Shown: positions 47,458 to 59,009 of the stretch, in pieces
Layout: each line of letters begins with the position of its first letter
Position numbering within the stretch: the first letter of the stretch is position 1
Assembly: GCF_000423705.1 (NCBI RefSeq)
Contig: NZ_AUIM01000010.1
Span: 186,001-250,000 of the forward strand
Direction: 5' to 3'
DNA length: 64,000 bases
From: Stappia stellulata DSM 5886
Lineage (GTDB): Bacteria; Pseudomonadota; Alphaproteobacteria; Rhizobiales; Stappiaceae
Position numbers and translations under genes: made by a program
Notes under the pieces: generated by a model
What the model was told of the DNA's origin: nothing
Database searches by the model: none
What the model saw: the letters and a program-made list of their open reading frames with translations, nothing else

Positions 47458-47829
47458 TTACTTCGGACGCTTGGAACCGTAGAGCGAACGACGCTTCTTA
47501 CGATCCTTGACGCCCTGGGTATCGAGCACGCCGCGGATCACGCGGTAGCGCACGCCCGGAAGATCGTTCGGGCCGCCGCCACGCACGAGCACGACCGAGT
47601 GCTCCTGCAGGTTGTGGCCCTCGCCCGGGATATAGGCGGTGACTTCGTTGCCATTGGTCATACGCACGCGGGCGACCTTACGCAGAGCCGAGTTCGGCTT
47701 ACGCGGCGTGGTCGTGTACACGCGGGTGCATACGGCGCGCTTCTGCGGGTTACCCGCCAGCGAAGGCGTCTTGGACTTCTTGACGGTCGGCTTGCGGTTC
47801 TGACGAACCAACTGATTGATTGTCGGCAT
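47458..47829 (-). CDS. rpsL: 30S ribosomal protein S12, solitary and divergent
   Basis: A 123-residue S12 with the family frame: [79 protein letters not shown]. Unusual residues (Met1 numbering) are Arg43 where Lys is standard, and GlyProAsn at 86-88 where ArgValLys is standard; Asp89, the methylthiolation site, is kept. Residues 43 and 88 are classic streptomycin-response positions. The normal downstream genes rpsG, fusA and tuf are missing and a terminator follows. A near-consensus promoter lies at 47872-47900. Start taken at ATG 47829. It may be a second S12 or the sole one moved from the str operon. Confidence 0.93.
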   Translation of the reverse strand: MPTINQLVRQNRKPTVKKSKTPSLAGNPQKRAVCTRVYTTTPRKPNSALRKVARVRMTNGNEVTAYIPGEGHNLQEHSVVLVRGGGPNDLPGVRYRVIRGVLDTQGVKDRKKRRSLYGSKRPK

Positions 47830-47871
47830 AGGTTGCTTGCGGCTTGTTTTTGAGGAATGTCTTGGCCGCTT

Positions 47872-47900
47872 CGTATAGGGGGAGCGACCGGCTTTGTCAA
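47872..47900 (-). promoter_or_regulatory. Strong promoter of rpsL
   Basis: On the minus strand TTGACA (47900-47895) and TATACG (47877-47872) are separated by 17 bp, about 43 bp before the rpsL ATG and downstream of the gyrB stop (47944). This allows rpsL to be transcribed independently of gyrB. Confidence 0.78.
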
Positions 47901-47943
47901 AGGGAGATTGCCGCGCAGGCAAGGTTTCTGCGCGGGCGGCAAT

Positions 47944-50461
<2,518 letters not shown>

Positions 50462-50495
50462 CCAACCTTAACGGCCAGACAGCGCCGATCGCGCC

Positions 50496-51113
50496 TCACC
50501 GGGTTGCGATCGCCACGGCCGCGCCCGCCATCAGGGCACCGGCGCCCCGGTTGACGAGACGCGCCGCACGCGGACTGGCGATCAGGCGACGGGCCCGTTC
50601 GGCCAAAAGGCAATAGCCGCCCAGCACGAAGGCCAGAACGGCCAGGACCACGACGCTGAGCTCCATATATCCCAGCACGGTCACGGTCTCCAGCGCGATC
50701 AGGTTGGGCAGAAGCGCGAGATAGAAGACCATCGGCTTGGGGTTTCCCAGGGTCACCGCAAGCCCGCCTGCGACAAGTCGCAAGGGGCTTTCGCTGCGGG
50801 GCGCCGCCGTGCCCGCAAGCCCCGCGTCCGCCGGAGCTGACCACAGCTTCCACGCCAGATAGATCAAATAAGCCGCGCCGGCGTATTTGATCGCCAGAAA
50901 GACGCCGGCAAAGGTCTTCGCCACCACGGCGAGACCGGCGACGGCGAAACCGAGCCAGATCACATCGCCGAGCGCCACGCCGAAGCAGAAGACAAAAGCG
51001 CCCTGGCGGCCATTGGCCAGAACGCGCGCGACTATCGCCGCAACGCCCGGACCGGGCAAGGCCGCAGCCACGAAAAGCGCAGCCGCGAACAGCGCGAGTG
51101 CCGAAAGATCCAT
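50496..51113 (-). CDS. LysE family amino-acid/threonine exporter
   Basis: A 205-residue inner-membrane protein with about six transmembrane helices. It has the LysE/RhtB family signatures: PGPGVAAIVARVLANGRQGA near the start, FGVALGDVIWLGFAVAG, YLIYLAWKLW and LAVTLGNPKPMVFYLALLP. The last motif (GNPKPxxFxxAxLP) is diagnostic. Members export basic or neutral amino acids or homoserine lactones; the substrate here is unknown. It is inserted between recF and gyrB, genes that are usually adjacent in the ancestral replication cluster. Confidence 0.92.
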   Translation of the reverse strand: MDLSALALFAAALFVAAALPGPGVAAIVARVLANGRQGAFVFCFGVALGDVIWLGFAVAGLAVVAKTFAGVFLAIKYAGAAYLIYLAWKLWSAPADAGLAGTAAPRSESPLRLVAGGLAVTLGNPKPMVFYLALLPNLIALETVTVLGYMELSVVVLAVLAFVLGGYCLLAERARRLIASPRAARLVNRGAGALMAGAAVAIATR

Positions 51114-51225
51114 GTCGGAAAACCTTCACATGCCAACCCTGCGCGCCGCCGGGGACGCGCCAAAGCCGGATCAGGTGGCGATCGGTGCCGGACACTGCGC
51201 ACCGCGCGGGCAATCGGCCGCCGAT

Positions 51226-52365
51226 CTATGACATCTTATAGACCGAAACCGTACCGTTTGCGACCTTTAGTATCGCGCTGCCGGGCGGCAGTTCGGTGAA
51301 GAGAAACGGGTCCGTCCCGGTCATCATGACCTGAAGGCCAAGGGTCTCGAGACGCTGGAACAAAGCGCGCCGACGCTCGGGATCGAGATGCGCGGCAACC
51401 TCGTCGAGAAGCAGCAGCGGTGTCAGCCCGGCGGTCGCCGCGGCCACCTCCGCATGAGCGAGCACGAGGCCGATCAGCAACGCCTTCTGCTCGCCGGTCG
51501 AGGCGAGCGCGGCCGGCATGTCCTTGGCGACATGGCGCACGGTCAAATCCGAGCGATGCGGTCCCTCGAGCGTGCGGCCCGCCGCCCGATCGCGATAACG
51601 TCCGGCCGCCAGCATGTCGCGATAGACATCCTCAAGGTCGCCGGCGGCGGCCCCGGCGGCACTGTCCTCGAAGGCACCGGCCAGGGCGACGTCGGCCTGC
51701 GGAAACGGTTGACCGGCCCGCGCCTGGGAGGCCATGCGTGCCCGAAGCAATGTCACGGTTTCCTGACGGGCGTAGCTGACGGCAACGGCGAGCGGAGCAA
51801 GCTGCGCCTCCACGGCATCGAGAAATGCATCGGAGCCGCGCTCGTCGAGCAGGCGGTTCCGGGCCCGCAATGTGCGTTCCAGATCGGCAACGCGGCGCCC
51901 GTGACCGGGGTCGATGGCCAGCACCAAGCGGTCCAGGAACCGCCGCCGGTCCCCGGCCGGCCCGGTGAAAAGCCCGTCCATCGACGGCAAAAGCCAGAGA
52001 ACACGCACATAATCGAGCAGCATGTCGGAGCTGCGTGCATCCGCTCCGTCAATGCGGATGCGGCGCCCGGGATCGCCGGGCGCATGCCCCACTCCAATGC
52101 GGGTTTCCCCGCCACTGCCGTCGATCCGCGCCGACACCGCCCAGCCGCGCGGCGCATCGCGGCGCGCGAGGTCGTCAAGCGCGGCCCGGCGCAAACCGCG
52201 CCCCGCTGTCAAAAGCGAAACCGCCTCAAGGAGATTGGTCTTGCCCGCCCCGTTTTCGCCAACCAGCGCAATCAGGGGCGCCTCGAAGGTTACGGAAAGC
52301 GCCTCGTAGTTCCTGAAATCAGACAAGGTGAGGCTGCGCAGGGCAACCCTGACCGGCTCGCCCAT
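51226..52365 (-). CDS. recF: DNA replication/repair protein RecF
   Basis: A 379-residue SMC-like ATPase that promotes RecA loading at gaps. Walker A is in ALVGENGAGKTNLLEAVSLL (about residues 33-52). The signature region is TGEQKALLIGLVLAHAE, Walker B is PLLLLDEVAAHLDPERR, and the D-loop region is QVMMTGTDPFLF. The order dnaN-recF is standard, with 49 bp between them. The downstream LysE gene is 112 bp away, with no evident terminator between. Confidence 0.96.
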   Translation of the reverse strand: MGEPVRVALRSLTLSDFRNYEALSVTFEAPLIALVGENGAGKTNLLEAVSLLTAGRGLRRAALDDLARRDAPRGWAVSARIDGSGGETRIGVGHAPGDPGRRIRIDGADARSSDMLLDYVRVLWLLPSMDGLFTGPAGDRRRFLDRLVLAIDPGHGRRVADLERTLRARNRLLDERGSDAFLDAVEAQLAPLAVAVSYARQETVTLLRARMASQARAGQPFPQADVALAGAFEDSAAGAAAGDLEDVYRDMLAAGRYRDRAAGRTLEGPHRSDLTVRHVAKDMPAALASTGEQKALLIGLVLAHAEVAAATAGLTPLLLLDEVAAHLDPERRRALFQRLETLGLQVMMTGTDPFLFTELPPGSAILKVANGTVSVYKMS

Positions 52366-52414
52366 CGCGCGCCCTTCTTTCTCCGATTTCGCGAACGGCG
52401 GGCCCGGACGTCCG

Positions 52415-53533
52415 TCAGACCCGCATCGGCATCAGGACATAAAGCGCATCTTCCACGCCCTTGTCCTGGATCAGGGTCGGCGCACCGGAATCGGCAAAGC
52501 GGAACGAGGCCGTATCGCCGCGCAACTGACCGGCAATCTCGAGCAGATAACGCGAATTGAAGCCGATCTCCAGCGGATCGGACTCATAGTCGACCGCCAG
52601 CTCCTCGGTCGCCGACCCGGAGTCCGGATTGACCACCGTCAGCACCATTCGTCCTTCCGAAATCGCCAGCTTCACCGCACGCCCGCGCTCCGACGAAATC
52701 GTCGAGACACGATCGACCGCCGCCTTGAACTCGTCGCGATCGACCAGCATTTCCTTGTCGTTGTTCTGCGGAATGACGCGCCCGTAATCCGGGAAAGTGC
52801 CGTCGATCAGCTTCGACGTCAGGACGACGTTGGCCGTGGTGATGCGGATCTTGGTCTCGGAGATCTCGATCAGCGCCTCGGCATCCGGATTTTCCAGCAG
52901 CTTCTGCATCTCGCCGACGGTTTTGCGCGGCACGATGATGCCCGGCATCCCGGAGGCACCCGACGGCGCCGGGATCTCGGCCCGCGCCAGGCGGTGCCCA
53001 TCGGTCGCGACCCCGCGGAAGCGCTCGCCCGCCTCCCCCGCGACGGCATGCATGTAGATGCCATTGAGATAGTAACGCGTCTCTTCGGTGGAAATCGCGA
53101 ACTGCGTGGCATCGAGCACCGTGCGCATGTCTCGCGCGGTCAGCGTGAAGGAATGCGTGAAGTCGCCGGCCGTGATGTCGGGAAAGTCGGATTCCGGGAG
53201 CATCTGAAGCGCAAAGCGCGAGCGTCCGGCACGAATTTCCAGCGTCGCATTGTCACCGGAGGTTTCAAGCGCCACCTGCGCGCCTTCCGGGAGCTTGCGC
53301 ACGATGTCGTAGATCATGTGCGCGGGCACGGTCGTCGCCCCCGGCTGCTCCACATGAGCGGCAATGCGCTCGGAGATTTCAAGATCGAGATCGGTCGCCT
53401 TCAACGCCAGCTCACCCGCCTCGCAGCGCAACAGCACATTGGAGAGGATCGGTATGGTGTTCCGGCGTTCGACGACACGGTGGACATGGGTCAGGGACTT
53501 CAGGAGATCCGTCCGCTCAAGCGTCACTTTCAT
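52415..53533 (-). CDS. dnaN: DNA polymerase III subunit beta (sliding clamp)
   Basis: A 372-residue clamp that forms a ring dimer on DNA. The three repeated domains span about 1-120, 130-245 and 255-372. Family signatures include MKVTLERTDLLKSLTHVHRVVERRNTIPILSNVLL at the start, RYYLNGIYMH and ATDGHRLARAE in the middle, and YVLMPMRV at the C-terminus. ATG 53533 is chosen from the conserved start; the frame opens 108 bp further upstream. It is co-oriented with dnaA (293 bp upstream) and recF. Confidence 0.98.
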   Translation of the reverse strand: MKVTLERTDLLKSLTHVHRVVERRNTIPILSNVLLRCEAGELALKATDLDLEISERIAAHVEQPGATTVPAHMIYDIVRKLPEGAQVALETSGDNATLEIRAGRSRFALQMLPESDFPDITAGDFTHSFTLTARDMRTVLDATQFAISTEETRYYLNGIYMHAVAGEAGERFRGVATDGHRLARAEIPAPSGASGMPGIIVPRKTVGEMQKLLENPDAEALIEISETKIRITTANVVLTSKLIDGTFPDYGRVIPQNNDKEMLVDRDEFKAAVDRVSTISSERGRAVKLAISEGRMVLTVVNPDSGSATEELAVDYESDPLEIGFNSRYLLEIAGQLRGDTASFRFADSGAPTLIQDKGVEDALYVLMPMRV

Positions 53534-53675
53534 TGTGTCGTCCGTTGTCAAATGCGTTGGCACCGGGAGGCCGCGTCCGCAAGGGTGAGCCGCGACGGCG
53601 AAATGGGCGTCGACACTGGCCCTTCGCGTCGTAAAAAGCAAGAGGGGAACGGCGCTGTTTCGGCCATTATCCGCA

Positions 53676-53705
53676 GAAAACCGCCGCTCCCGGGGAAGCG
53701 GCGGT
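53676..53705 (-). terminator. Intrinsic terminator between dnaA and dnaN
   Basis: ACCGCCGCT (53680-53688) and AGCGGCGGT (53697-53705) form a 9-bp stem. On the minus strand it is followed by TTTTCTG. It lies about 120 bp past the dnaA stop, so dnaN needs its own promoter. Confidence 0.82.
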
Positions 53706-53826
53706 CGTGTCGGGTCACAGCGCCATCAACCGGGACCGGCGGGTGCCACCAGCGCCGGATTCGGCGCCGGCAAGCGGCCAGGCACAGACGAGGCGGCAGC
53801 CGCCCCGTGCCGGAGCTCACCCGTAT

Positions 53827-55302
53827 TCAGGCGTCCAGCATGCGCTTCAGCAGGTCGATTTCCTGGGCCAGCGTGCTATCATTGCGGCTCAGGTCCTCGA
53901 TCTTTCGAACGGCGTGAAGCACCGTGGTGTGATCGCGATTGCCAAAGCGGCGACCGATCTCGGGCAAGGAACGCGGGGTCATCATCTTGGCCAGATACAT
54001 CGCGATCTGACGCGGGCGCACGATGGTGCGCGTGCGTCGCGCCGACAGAAGGTCCGCCTTCGACACGCTGTAGTGTTTCGAGACCACGCGCTGGATGTCC
54101 TCGATCTTCACCCGGCGCGGCTCGGTGTTGCGGACCAGATCGCGCAGGGTCGCCTCGGCCATTTCCTGGGTCACCGGCTGATTGGTCAGCTGGTTGTGGG
54201 CGATCAGCCGGTTGAGCGCGCCCTCAAGGTCGCGGCCGGAGGTACCGACATTGCGTGCGACATAGTCCAGCACGCTTTCGGGAATTGCAAAGCCCGGGTG
54301 CGCGCGGCGCACCGTGTCGACGCGACCGGTCAGGATCGCGCGGCGCAGGCCGTAGTCCGGCTCGGAAATCGCCGCGACAAGACCGCCGGCCAGACGCGAA
54401 CGCATCCGGTCGTCCAGGGTCTCGAGATCCGAGGGCGGACGGTCGGCGGCGACGACGACCTGGCGCGCGCTGTCGATCAGCGCGTTGAGCGTGTGGCAGA
54501 ACTCCTGCTGAACCTGCTTGCCGTGCAGAAATTGCATGTCGTCGATCAGGAGCAGGTCGATCGTGCGCAGCGTGTCCTTGAAGGCAAGTGCCGACTGCGC
54601 CTTCAGCGCCGCGACGAAGCGGTACATGAAATGCTCCGCCGTCAGATAAAGCACCCGCTTGCCCGACGCCCGGGCAGCACTTGCGACCGCCTGCATGAGA
54701 TGGGTCTTGCCCAGTCCGACGGAGGCATGAACGTACAGGGGATTGAAGGTGACCGCGCTTGCCGTCGCGATCTGGCGTGCAGCTGCAAGGGCAAGGGCGT
54801 TGGACTCACCCTCGACATAGGACTCGAAAGTGTACTTCGGGTCGAGCGCCGCCCCCTCAAGGCCGTCCGGCACCGATGCGCCACCGCTCGGCGACACGGC
54901 CGCCCCGGCTCGCGCGACATCGGATCCGGCCACCGCCTCCAGGCGCGGCTTGTCGGCAGCCTTGAGCGTTTGCGAAGAGCGCACGGTCCCGCCAAGCGCG
55001 GCCTGAGGTGTCGGCCGGGCTCGCACGGCGCCGCGGACGGTAAGCTCGATGCGATGAACGTCCTCGCACTCACGCTGCCAAAGGCCGATCAGGCGGTCGC
55101 GGTAATGGGACTGGATCCACTGCTTCAGGAAACGGGTCGGGACCGACAGGCGCACCGTGCCGTTCGCGTGATCCTCAAGATCGACACGTGCAAACCAGCT
55201 GGTGAACACATCCTCGCCCAGCTCCGCACGCAGCCGTTTCTTGACGCGAACCCAGTGCTCCGCACCGCCAAGTTCAGACGCCGGCATCTCCTGCAAGTTC
55301 AT
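53827..55302 (-). CDS. dnaA: Chromosomal replication initiator protein DnaA
   Basis: A 491-residue AAA+ initiator. Domain I is at about 1-95 ([24 protein letters not shown]), with a variable, low-complexity domain II to about 150. The AAA+ core has Walker [10 protein letters not shown], Walker [11 protein letters not shown] and GVDTVRR-like sensor elements. Domain IV ends with [21 protein letters not shown], the DnaA-box-reading helix-turn-helix. The ATG at 55302 has AAGGAGG 8 bp upstream; a TTG seven codons earlier opens the same frame but lacks such spacing. Replication starts through binding DnaA boxes; none was recognised in the adjacent region. Confidence 0.97.
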   Translation of the reverse strand: MNLQEMPASELGGAEHWVRVKKRLRAELGEDVFTSWFARVDLEDHANGTVRLSVPTRFLKQWIQSHYRDRLIGLWQRECEDVHRIELTVRGAVRARPTPQAALGGTVRSSQTLKAADKPRLEAVAGSDVARAGAAVSPSGGASVPDGLEGAALDPKYTFESYVEGESNALALAAARQIATASAVTFNPLYVHASVGLGKTHLMQAVASAARASGKRVLYLTAEHFMYRFVAALKAQSALAFKDTLRTIDLLLIDDMQFLHGKQVQQEFCHTLNALIDSARQVVVAADRPPSDLETLDDRMRSRLAGGLVAAISEPDYGLRRAILTGRVDTVRRAHPGFAIPESVLDYVARNVGTSGRDLEGALNRLIAHNQLTNQPVTQEMAEATLRDLVRNTEPRRVKIEDIQRVVSKHYSVSKADLLSARRTRTIVRPRQIAMYLAKMMTPRSLPEIGRRFGNRDHTTVLHAVRKIEDLSRNDSTLAQEIDLLKRMLDA

Positions 55303-55487
55303 CGTGATCGCCTCCTTGTCCAACGAGAGTGTCCGCCGCCGCAGATCCCGCTGTCCTTTGTTTTTTCATCGTTTTTTGCCTGACGGGCCCTGGCGCTGGC
55401 GCACAGAGCACATCCGGAGCGGCGAAGCCGCATCCGTTGGCGTTTCTTGATGCGCGGCCGGTCGACGTCTGGGTGCGAGACGGATGC

Positions 55488-55499
55488 ACGATGCATCGT
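55488..55499. repeat. Perfect 12-bp palindrome upstream of dnaA
   Basis: ACGATGCATCGT is self-complementary and lies about 190 bp upstream of the dnaA ATG. Possible regulator site; no known match recognised. Confidence 0.35.
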
Positions 55500-55842
55500 C
55501 GCAAAACCCTGACCCGTCGGGCCGCACGTGGGTTGAATGATCCAGTTTTACCCGGCGGACGGGAGTGTCCGACCGGTCGGCTCAGCCGGGGCTAGCTAGG
55601 GATCGCGCCTGACCGCTTTCGCCGATTTCGGAGCGGCACAGAAAGTCCATTGCGCGTTCATCGTCAAGCCCCTCATTTTTGTTTTCGCTTCGAGCCCGCG
55701 GAACCTGCCGCACGGCACGTCCCATGTGTTTCCCGATTGCGACACCCGCAGTGCGGGCCCGATGATGCGGGCGTTTACACCCGTCGTGTGCTGCACGCCT
55801 ACCCGGCGCATCGCTGATGTAATCAGACAACAGGATCCCGAT

Positions 55843-55862
55843 CCGCCAAATACATTTGGCGG
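55843..55862. promoter_or_regulatory. Perfect 20-bp palindrome in the dnaA-rpsT gap
   Basis: CCGCCAAAT (55843-55851) and ATTTGGCGG (55854-55862) are perfect arms separated by AC. Length and symmetry fit an operator for a dimeric regulator; the regulator is not identified. Confidence 0.45.
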
Positions 55863-56430
55863 CCGTCATGTCATCTTTTTTGGATTAGAAAGCTGTTTAC
55901 TCGAAGGTCACAAGTGGCCGAGGCCATGACCTCCAGACAAGCTTTCGACCGGACTGGAAGGCGTTACAGGAACCACTCAATGAATATTTTTGACCAAAAT
56001 ATATCATCGCCCTTCCAGAGGCCCTCTTCCGATTTGTTGTTTCGATTTACCCGGGCGACAGCCCGATGAAGTGACCATACACAGCCGAATTCGGGCTCGC
56101 AACAGCGACGCGGAGCATTTCGTTAACGCAGTGCGGCCCCTGCCCGGTCTCGCGCGCATCCATCCCCGTCACATCGATTTGGAAGGCGTTTGGACTCAAT
56201 GCATTTTGGCGTTCGCAGCCACCTGAAATCCCATTTTGCTGTGCACGAAAAAAAATTTACAGACTTCATTCTTGACAGACCCCAAACCCGCGAGCGGACC
56301 GGCACAGCCAGCCTACATCCACCTAACGGCTTGGAGTTGCGAAGGTTTCTTTGCCATGGGCGCCGGCATCGGAAGCGCGCGATTCGGTCCGTGTATTTAG
56401 ACGGATAGCAAGCGGGAAAGAGTGTGCCGG

Positions 56431-56461
56431 CAAAAGAAAAACCCGACCAAAAGGCCGGGTT
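56431..56461 (-). terminator. Intrinsic terminator of rpsT
   Basis: On the minus strand AACCCGGCC and GGTCGGGTT pair around TTTT, followed by TTTCTTTTG. It lies 26 bp past the rpsT stop. Confidence 0.9.
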
Positions 56462-56486
56462 CAAAATCTCGTATCGCAGCAAAAAT

Positions 56487-56753
56487 TCAGGCGCCGATCG
56501 ATTTGATCCGCGAATTCAGCCTGGAAATCTTCCGGGCTGCCATATTGCTGTGAAAGACGCCCTTGGTTACCGCCCGCATGAGTTCCGGCTGGGCAGCCTT
56601 GAGCGCGTCGTTGGCCGCCGACTGGTCACCGGAAGCAATCGCCTCCTCGACCTTGCGAAGGTGCGAGCGCACCCTGGTACGGCGGGCCTTGTTGATGGCC
56701 GTGCGGCGCTGGATCTTGCGTGCCGCCTTCTTGGCCGAAGGGGTGTTGGCCAT
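56487..56753 (-). CDS. rpsT: 30S ribosomal protein S20
   Basis: An 88-residue, strongly basic helical protein of the small ribosomal subunit, binding the base of 16S rRNA. It starts [18 protein letters not shown] and ends [12 protein letters not shown], with [17 protein letters not shown] between. ATG 56753 is the usual start; a longer frame upstream is ignored. A good promoter (56866-56894) and a terminator show that it is transcribed on its own. Confidence 0.97.
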   Translation of the reverse strand: MANTPSAKKAARKIQRRTAINKARRTRVRSHLRKVEEAIASGDQSAANDALKAAQPELMRAVTKGVFHSNMAARKISRLNSRIKSIGA

Positions 56754-56865
56754 GGTGTGTCCTGATGCGTTACGTGAACATTCTGGCTCGTCACGATCGA
56801 GGCGCCAGATGTCACCCCGGTCAAACGAAAGCGGCGGCGAAACACTCCGCCACCGGTCGAACTGG

Positions 56866-56894
56866 CTTATAGTGGCCCACCCGGCGCGCGTCAA
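56866..56894 (-). promoter_or_regulatory. Promoter of rpsT
   Basis: On the minus strand TTGACG (56894-56889) and TATAAG (56871-56866) are 17 bp apart, giving a leader of roughly 105 nt before the rpsT ATG. Confidence 0.72.
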
Positions 56895-56933
56895 CGTGAA
56901 AGTCGCGGCGCCGGCCGGTTTCCGCCCGAACCG

Positions 56934-57707
56934 CTACTGGTTCTTGAATTGCGGTGCGCGTTTTTCGACGAAGGCGGACATGCCTTCGCTTTGATCCTCG
57001 GTCGCGAACATCGAGTGGAAGACCCTGCGCTCGAAGCGTACGCCCTCCGCCAGGGTGCTCTCATAGGAGCGGTTCACGCTCTCCTTGGTCATCATCGTGA
57101 TCGGCAGCGAGAAGTCGGCAATCTTCTCCGCCACGCGCATGGCCTCGTCGACCAGCTCGTCGGCGGGAACGACGCGACTGACGAGACCCGAGCTCTCCGC
57201 CTCCGCCGCATCCATCATGCGGCCGGTGAGACACATCTCCATCGCCTTCGACTTGCCGACGAAGCGGGTGAGGCGCTGGGTGCCACCGGCGCCGGGCATG
57301 ACGCCCAGGGTGATCTCCGGCTGACCGAACTTCGCGGTATCCGCCGCAAGAATGAAATCGCACATCATCGCCAGTTCGCAACCGCCGCCAAGCGCGTAGC
57401 CGGCGACCGCCGCGATGATCGGCTTGCGGAACCGCGAGACCTCATCCCAGGAGGTGATGAAGTCGCCCTTGTAGGCCTCGACATAGGAGAGTGAACTCAT
57501 CTCCTTGATGTCGGCGCCGGCGGCAAAGGCCTTTTCCGAGCCCGTAAGGACAACGCATCCGATCTTGTCGTCGCCCTGAAACTGGGCAAGCGCCTCGTTC
57601 AACTCCGCGATCAGCGCCGAGTTCAGCGCGTTCAGCGCCTTCGGGCGGTTGAGCGTGACCAAGGCCACGCGGCCCCGCTTCTCGACCTGAATGTTTTCGT
57701 ATCCCAT
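56934..57707 (-). CDS. Enoyl-CoA hydratase
   Basis: A 257-residue crotonase-fold enzyme that adds water to trans-2-enoyl-CoA in beta-oxidation. The oxyanion-hole and catalytic segments are [31 protein letters not shown] and [22 protein letters not shown], with the catalytic Glu residues in the latter two. ATG 57707 has GGAGG 5 bp before it. The gene occupies the conserved position between mutM and rpsT found in many Hyphomicrobiales, where it is annotated as a short-chain enoyl-CoA hydratase. Confidence 0.95.
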   Translation of the reverse strand: MGYENIQVEKRGRVALVTLNRPKALNALNSALIAELNEALAQFQGDDKIGCVVLTGSEKAFAAGADIKEMSSLSYVEAYKGDFITSWDEVSRFRKPIIAAVAGYALGGGCELAMMCDFILAADTAKFGQPEITLGVMPGAGGTQRLTRFVGKSKAMEMCLTGRMMDAAEAESSGLVSRVVPADELVDEAMRVAEKIADFSLPITMMTKESVNRSYESTLAEGVRFERRVFHSMFATEDQSEGMSAFVEKRAPQFKNQ

Positions 57708-57844
57708 GAAACCTCCGGCAGTCCGCGCGGCATCGACCCTCAACGCCGCTCCCAACACCGAAGGGGTAGCCGATGGCCGCACCCGCCGCAACCGCACCGG
57801 GAGATGCGGGTGCCGTTGCCGGCAAGGCCGGCGTTGGCGCGGGT

Positions 57845-58756
57845 CTATGTCTGACAGCGCGGGCAATGAAAACTCGAACGGCCCGACTGGACGGCGCGCA
57901 CAACGGTCCCGTTACAGCCCTCCGTCCGGCACCGTTCGCCTTCGCGACCGTAGACCTTGAAGGTGTGCTGGAAGTAGCCAAGCTCGCCGTCCGCCTGACG
58001 GTGATCGCGCAGCGTCGATCCACCCGCCGCGATGGCGGCATCGATCACGGCACGGATCGCCGTCGCGAGCCGGTTGACCTTCGCGCCCGCCCGCCCGCTT
58101 TTTCCCGTCAGCGTCCCGGCCGCGCGAAGCGGCGAAAGCCCGGCATCGTGGAGCGCCTCGCAGACATAGATGTTGCCGAGCCCCGCAATGATGCGCTGGT
58201 CGAGCAGCGCAGCCTTGAGCGAGGTTGCCTTTCCGGCAAGCACGCGCGCAAGATAAGCCCCGTCGAGCTCATTGCCTGTCGGCTCGATCCCCAGCTTGCA
58301 AAAATAGGGATGGGCATCCATGTCCGCGCGCCGCACCAGGGTCATGAATCCGAAGCGGCGCGGGTCATTGTAGACAATGCGCATCGCGCGACCGTTTGCA
58401 CAGCGCAGACGGAACACCACATGATCGTGCTTGCGCTCTTCGGAGCGCGGATAATGGAAAGCCCCCGGCGTGCGAAACGCGGCCTCCCCGCGCGGCGGCT
58501 CGGGGTCTTCGATCCGAAATGCCCCCGACATGCCCAGATGCATCACGACCGCCTCGCCGTCGTCGAGATCAACCAGCAGATATTTCGCGCGACGGCCGAG
58601 TGAAACCACCTGCCGCCCCGCGATCCTGTCGGCGAACCCGGGCGGGAAAGGAAACCGCAGGTCCGCGCGCGCCAGCGCGACCGCCTCGATCCGCGCGCCC
58701 TCCATCACCGGCTGCAATCCGCGACGGACCGTTTCGACCTCAGGCAACTCGGGCAT
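57845..58756 (-). CDS. mutM: Formamidopyrimidine-DNA glycosylase (Fpg)
   Basis: A 303-residue bifunctional glycosylase/lyase that removes 8-oxoguanine and formamidopyrimidines. The N-terminal [13 protein letters not shown] supplies the catalytic Pro and Glu. Lys in RRAKYLLV (residues about 60-67) is the conserved beta-delta elimination base. The H2TH region includes [21 protein letters not shown], and the C-terminal zinc finger uses four Cys (CRTEGCNG ... FHCPRCQ), with four rather than two residues between the first pair. The ATG at 58756 is preferred over a frame that runs into ubiE. Confidence 0.96.
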   Translation of the reverse strand: MPELPEVETVRRGLQPVMEGARIEAVALARADLRFPFPPGFADRIAGRQVVSLGRRAKYLLVDLDDGEAVVMHLGMSGAFRIEDPEPPRGEAAFRTPGAFHYPRSEERKHDHVVFRLRCANGRAMRIVYNDPRRFGFMTLVRRADMDAHPYFCKLGIEPTGNELDGAYLARVLAGKATSLKAALLDQRIIAGLGNIYVCEALHDAGLSPLRAAGTLTGKSGRAGAKVNRLATAIRAVIDAAIAAGGSTLRDHRQADGELGYFQHTFKVYGREGERCRTEGCNGTVVRAVQSGRSSFHCPRCQT

Positions 58757-59009
58757 GACATGGTCTCTCTTGAGGGACAGGCATCGCACGCCGACCGGAT
58801 GTCCGGCCGCGTTTTCACTTCGCCTGCATATAGAAGTGGCGAACCGCGTCAACGCCAAGACATGGAAGCGGGGCGCGGGGGCGGATCGACGCAGGCGCTG
58901 CGCCCGGCGCAAGGCGGTCGTGACCTCTTGGAGAAAATGCTGTAAGGCAACCGGAAGAGGCGGCACCGGTTGGAATCCGGGCAGCCGGACGACAGGCGGG
59001 AGACAGGTG

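Larger units (their letters stand above)
55303..56486. other. 1.2-kb gene-free region between dnaA and rpsT
   Basis: No convincing gene on either strand. Base composition is clearly more AT-rich than the neighbours, especially 55975-56010 (TGAATATTTTTGACC, AAATATATC) and 56218-56275. Two palindromes occur at 55488-55499 and 55843-55862. GACTC near 56192 and GATTC near 56381 are GANTC methylation sites. No canonical DnaA box (TTATCCACA) was found, so the region cannot be called oriC. It should carry the dnaA promoter. Confidence 0.6.

Noticed and set aside
55582-55869. 95-codon minus-strand frame between dnaA and rpsT
   Set aside because: No ribosome site, no homology recognised, Arg-rich composition like other chance frames, and the palindrome at 55843-55862 overlaps its start.
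56190-56408. 72-codon plus-strand frame near rpsT
   Set aside because: No ribosome site and no recognisable family; the region is AT-rich non-coding in appearance.
55303-56486. Chromosomal origin oriC
   Set aside because: No cluster of DnaA boxes, and in this order the origin is usually near hemE, which is not in the window.
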